DNA from: Anaerolineaceae bacterium
Lineage (GTDB): Bacteria > Chloroflexota > Anaerolineae > Anaerolineales > UBA11657
DNA length: 37,250 bases
Direction: 5' to 3'
Assembly (NCBI GenBank): GCA_003569365.1
Contig: BGOS01000014.1
Span: forward strand, 1 to 37,250
The position numbers and the translations under genes are program-made. The notes under the pieces were generated by a model. That model was given only the letters and a program-made list of their open reading frames with translations. It was not told where the DNA came from and ran no database searches. This document shows positions 34,240 through 37,250 of the stretch, piece by piece; position 1 is the stretch's first letter; the number at the start of each line of letters is the position of its first letter.

Positions 34240-35722
34240 CTAGCGCGGCGCCTGCAGCGCTGCGCGCGCAATGCCGCGCAGCATGTCTCTAAACACCAGC
34301 TGGTGCAGCGGATAAAGCGCGTACCAGTAAATCCGCCCGGCGAGGCCCACGGGATCAAAGGTGGCAGTCTGGCGGATTACAGTTTGGCGGCCGTCAGCCG
34401 TCACTTCAAACTCCAGCCAGGCGCGCCCGGGCAGCTTCATCTCCGCTGCCAGGCGCACATGGTGGTTGGGCTCAATTGCCTCCACGCGCCAAAAGTCCAC
34501 GGCATCGCCAATGTGCAGCGTGGTGGGGGAAGGCCGCCCGCGCCGCGTGCCCACGCCGCCCACCAGCAGGTCCAGCACGCCGCGCAAGTTCCACAGCCAG
34601 TTCCATGCGTACCAGCCGGTTTCGCCGCCAATGCTTTCAATGGGCGCAAAGGCTGCAGCCAGCGGCGCGCTTACGCGCAGCGTGCGCGAGTCCACCAGGC
34701 GCGAGCCAAACTGCACGCCGCCCCACGCGCGCTGGTCGCCGGCAGAAGAGAGCGCATCGGACCAGCGCGTGGCCGCAAACTGGCGGTCTTCATTGGCCAG
34801 TGCGCGGCGCAGCGCCTCCGCCACACCGCGCGGGCGCACGCTGAAAGTTTTGAGTGCGGCCGGGTCGCGCACCACCGTGGGATGCACAATGCTTTCAATC
34901 AGTTTGCGCCCGATGCGCGCGTACAACGGCGTGATGAAGCCCAGCCACAAGGCTGAGAGGAACGGCGTGAGCACCGGCACCGGCAGCATGCGCAGGCTCA
35001 GCTTGCGCTGGCGCGCATACTCGCGCATGATGTCCGCGTAGGACACCTGGTCTGCGCCGCCAATTTCAAACACGCGGTATTCAGAAACGGGCAGGCTGAG
35101 CGCAGCCAACAGGTACTCCAGCAGGTCATCGATGGCGATGGGCTGCGCCGGCACCTTCACCCACTTGGGTGTGATCATTACGGGCAGATGCTCCACCAGC
35201 GATCGAATCATTTCAAACGAAAGGCTGCCGGAGCCAAGCACAATGGATGCGCGGAACTCCAGCACGGGCACGCCAAACTGGCGCAAAATCTGCCCCACCT
35301 CCTGCCGGCTGCGCAAATGCGCAGAGAGGCGCACGGTATCGTCGCCCAAACCGCCAAGATAAATGATGCGCTGCACACCGGCCGCCTGCGCAGCCGCGCC
35401 GAAGTTCAACGCTGCTTGCCGGTCGGCTGCTTCAAAGGAGCCGCTTGAACCCATCGAGTGCACCATGTAGAAGGCGGCTTGCACGCCTTGCAGCGCGGCA
35501 TCCAGGCTGGCGCGGTCAAGCACATCGCCTGCCAGCACTTCTGTGCCGGGGCCAATCTTCTGCAGCACCACGGCCGGCCGGCGCGCCAGGCAGCGCACGC
35601 GGTAGCCGCGCTGCTCGAGCAATGGCAAGAGGCGCCCGCCCACGTATCCGCTGGCGCCGGTCAGCAGAATGCGCGCGCCGGCTGGCAGGGCGGCTGCTGT
35701 TTGTTGTTTGTGAGTCAGTCAC
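34240..35722 (-). CDS. SDR (NAD(P)-binding) - DUF2867 fusion protein, apparent 1-base frameshift at the N-terminus
   Basis: This protein of about 490 residues has an N-terminal NAD(P)-binding domain (ILLTGASGYVGGRLLPLL, then AAFYMVHSMG and RIIYLGGLGDD) and a C-terminal DUF2867 (SRPBCC-like) domain ending in YWYALYPLHQLVFRDML. In the given sequence the Rossmann frame has no usable start before a TGA. A GTG at 35722 with GGAG 7 bases upstream opens MTDSQTTNSSRP in the adjacent frame. Removing one C from the CCC near 35687 joins it to LPAGARILLTGASGYVG. I therefore annotate from 35722; a caller would otherwise begin at an internal GTG at 35643 and lose the nucleotide-binding loop. The substrate is unknown. 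It is 107 bases downstream of the SulP gene. Confidence 0.82.
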
Positions 35723-35829
35723 TTAGAAACTCCATGCATTGATTTAGTTTGCGCAGCGCGCAAGCTGCGCGCTGCGTTTTGCTAGCAGTCAGCAACGGGC
35801 AGCTGCCGGCAGGCCGGGCCGGGGCTTAC

Positions 35830-37250
35830 TTAGGCGGAGCTGCTTGCGCAGTAGGCGCAGGCCCGCTGCTCAGCTGCCACAATCGCCTCGTCAGCACCCC
35901 AGAAAATATTCTCCGCCCCGATCGCAGTCAGCAGGCCGCTGCGCTCCAGCATGCGCTGCACGTCTGCGTGCATTCCCGTCAGCATGAGTGTACCGCCACT
36001 GCGCTGTACGCGGGCGTGCAGCGCACTCAGGGCTTGCAGGCCGGAAGTGTCGATCAGCGGCATGCCGCGCAGCGAAAGAATGAGGGCATGTGTGCCTTTG
36101 ACCTGTGCAAAAGCTTCATGTAACCGGCCAGTGGCGGCAAAAAAGAGCGGGCCGGTAAGGTAGGCCACACGCACGTGGCTGCACTTGCCCGCGTGTTCGA
36201 TGCCGCGCTGGCGCAGGCGCGCGGGGTCGACTGCCTGCACGTCAATTTTTATGCCGGCAATCTGGTTTACGAACGCCGCGCCGGAAAGGAAGGCGCCGAT
36301 CAGAATTGCCTGCGTGAGGTCCAGTGTGATGGTGGCGGCAAATGTGAGCAAGTAGGTGATGATGGCGGTCTTGAAGCGGTGGCCAAAAATGTAGCGGATG
36401 GAAGACCACTCATTCATGTGCCAGGTAGTTACCAGCAGCACGCCGGCCAGCGCTGCAAACGGTATGCGTGCCAGCAGCGGCCCCAGCACAAACATGCACG
36501 CAGCCACCGCGGCTGCATACGTAAGGCTGACAACGCGCGTGTGACCGCCGGCATGGATGCCCACGCTGGTGCGTGCAATGGCGGATGTGGCTGGTACTCC
36601 GCCAAAGAATGGAATGAGCAGATTGCCCACGCCTTGCGCAACCAGCTCCTGGTTTACTTGCAGGCGAATGCCCGTCAGGTTGCTGGCAACTGCGCCGCAC
36701 AGCAAACCCTCCAGTGCGCCCAGCGCGGCAAGGGCCATGGCTGGTGCCACATACTCCCCCAAGCCGGCCCAGGGGATGGAGCTGAAGGACAAACGCTCGG
36801 CGAGCAGAAAAGTTTGCGGAATGGCGCCGATAACCTTTACCGGCCATTGCAGCACAGCATTTAGCGCAGTGGCGGCAATGATGGCCAGCAATGAAGCCGG
36901 CACGCGCGCAGCCCAGCGCGTGGGCCACAGCAGCATGCCAGCCATCACCAGCCCGCCCAGTGCCAGCGTGTGCCAGTCCGGCTGCCAGCCACCATGAAAG
37001 TAGCCCAGCAGTTTAAGGGCAGCGGAGGGCGCGCCGGCAGTCTTTACGCCCAGCAGGTTATCCAGCTGCCCAATGGCGATGATGAGCGCAATGCCGGTTG
37101 TGAAGCCGGTGATGACTGGCGCGGGGATGAACAAAAAGAAGCGCCCCAGCCGCAGCAGGCCCACCGCCAGCAGCGTGGCGCCGGCCATTGCGCCCGCAAT
37201 CCAAATGCCGGGCATGCCGTGCGATTGCACCAGCACCAGCATCACCGCCG
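35830..37250 (-). CDS. SulP-family anion transporter with STAS domain, N-terminus outside window
   Basis: The frame is open to the window edge, so the first roughly 80-100 residues are missing. The visible 473 residues include the SulP membrane region (IPAPVITGFTTGIALIIAIGQL, PFFGGVPATSAIARTSVGIHAGG) and a cytoplasmic STAS domain with GMPLIDTSGLQAL. Family members carry sulfate, bicarbonate or other anions with Na+ or H+. No linked carbonic anhydrase or sulfate gene is visible, so the ion is undecided. It ends in a Cys-containing tail (RACAYCASSSA). The sequence shows no frame break. Confidence 0.9.
   Translation of the reverse strand, partial: AVMLVLVQSHGMPGIWIAGAMAGATLLAVGLLRLGRFFLFIPAPVITGFTTGIALIIAIGQLDNLLGVKTAGAPSAALKLLGYFHGGWQPDWHTLALGGLVMAGMLLWPTRWAARVPASLLAIIAATALNAVLQWPVKVIGAIPQTFLLAERLSFSSIPWAGLGEYVAPAMALAALGALEGLLCGAVASNLTGIRLQVNQELVAQGVGNLLIPFFGGVPATSAIARTSVGIHAGGHTRVVSLTYAAAVAACMFVLGPLLARIPFAALAGVLLVTTWHMNEWSSIRYIFGHRFKTAIITYLLTFAATITLDLTQAILIGAFLSGAAFVNQIAGIKIDVQAVDPARLRQRGIEHAGKCSHVRVAYLTGPLFFAATGRLHEAFAQVKGTHALILSLRGMPLIDTSGLQALSALHARVQRSGGTLMLTGMHADVQRMLERSGLLTAIGAENIFWGADEAIVAAEQRACAYCASSSA

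Overview
The window is one high-GC (roughly 60%) bacterial contig fragment with no rRNA, tRNA, CRISPR or insertion sequence that I could recognise. Both ends are cut inside genes. A Chloroflexota-type host is my best guess. It rests on the long Ala/Pro-rich linker behind a lipobox and the small 'WGxxL...YD...DCDG' beta domain of the lipoprotein. This is stylistic evidence and weak.

Layout, left to right. 1-4169 (+): the tail of a secreted-type endonuclease/exonuclease/phosphatase, broken by a 1-base indel, then a 1012-aa lipoprotein with a papain-like Cys/His domain and eight tandem 14-residue acidic repeats. 4580-5872 (+): a 430-aa S33 prolyl aminopeptidase-type hydrolase. 6052-20584 (-): eleven genes in one direction, read right to left. 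In order they are a three-part molybdenum hydroxylase split into FAD and FeS subunits at the front and the Mo subunit near the back, an amidase, FdrA, a DUF1116 protein, a cyclase-family hydrolase, an NmrA-type NAD(P)-binding protein, a DUF2877 protein, an NCS2 nucleobase permease and a CodA-like amidohydrolase. FdrA/DUF1116/DUF2877 are the three proteins assigned to oxamate transcarbamylase (AllFGH) in E. coli allantoin catabolism. The block therefore reads as an import, hydroxylate, ring-open and carbamoyl-transfer pathway for an N-heterocycle whose identity is not shown by the sequence. It is the most interesting system here.

20836-25642: a Lys/Ala/Pro-rich histone-like protein, homospermidine synthase, a tiny two-helix membrane protein, a GNAT acetyltransferase, a CPBP membrane protease and an M23-type peptidase. 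26403-30881 (+): four tightly coupled genes (hot-dog thioesterase, CaiA-like acyl-CoA dehydrogenase, ADP-forming acyl-CoA synthetase, CaiD). They look like a carnitine/crotonobetaine-type CoA pathway in which an ADP-forming ligase takes the place of the usual CaiB/CaiC activation enzymes. 31028-37250 (-): a ten-helix membrane protein of unknown function, an FeS-type (6-4) photolyase with its DUF2256 partner, an SDR-DUF2867 protein and the C-terminal part of a SulP anion transporter.

Four genes carry single-base frame breaks (near 242, 18343, 20962 and 35687), and in each the protein continues sensibly in the next frame. This pattern suggests consensus indels in the assembly rather than four decaying genes, and it should be kept in mind when reading those entries.
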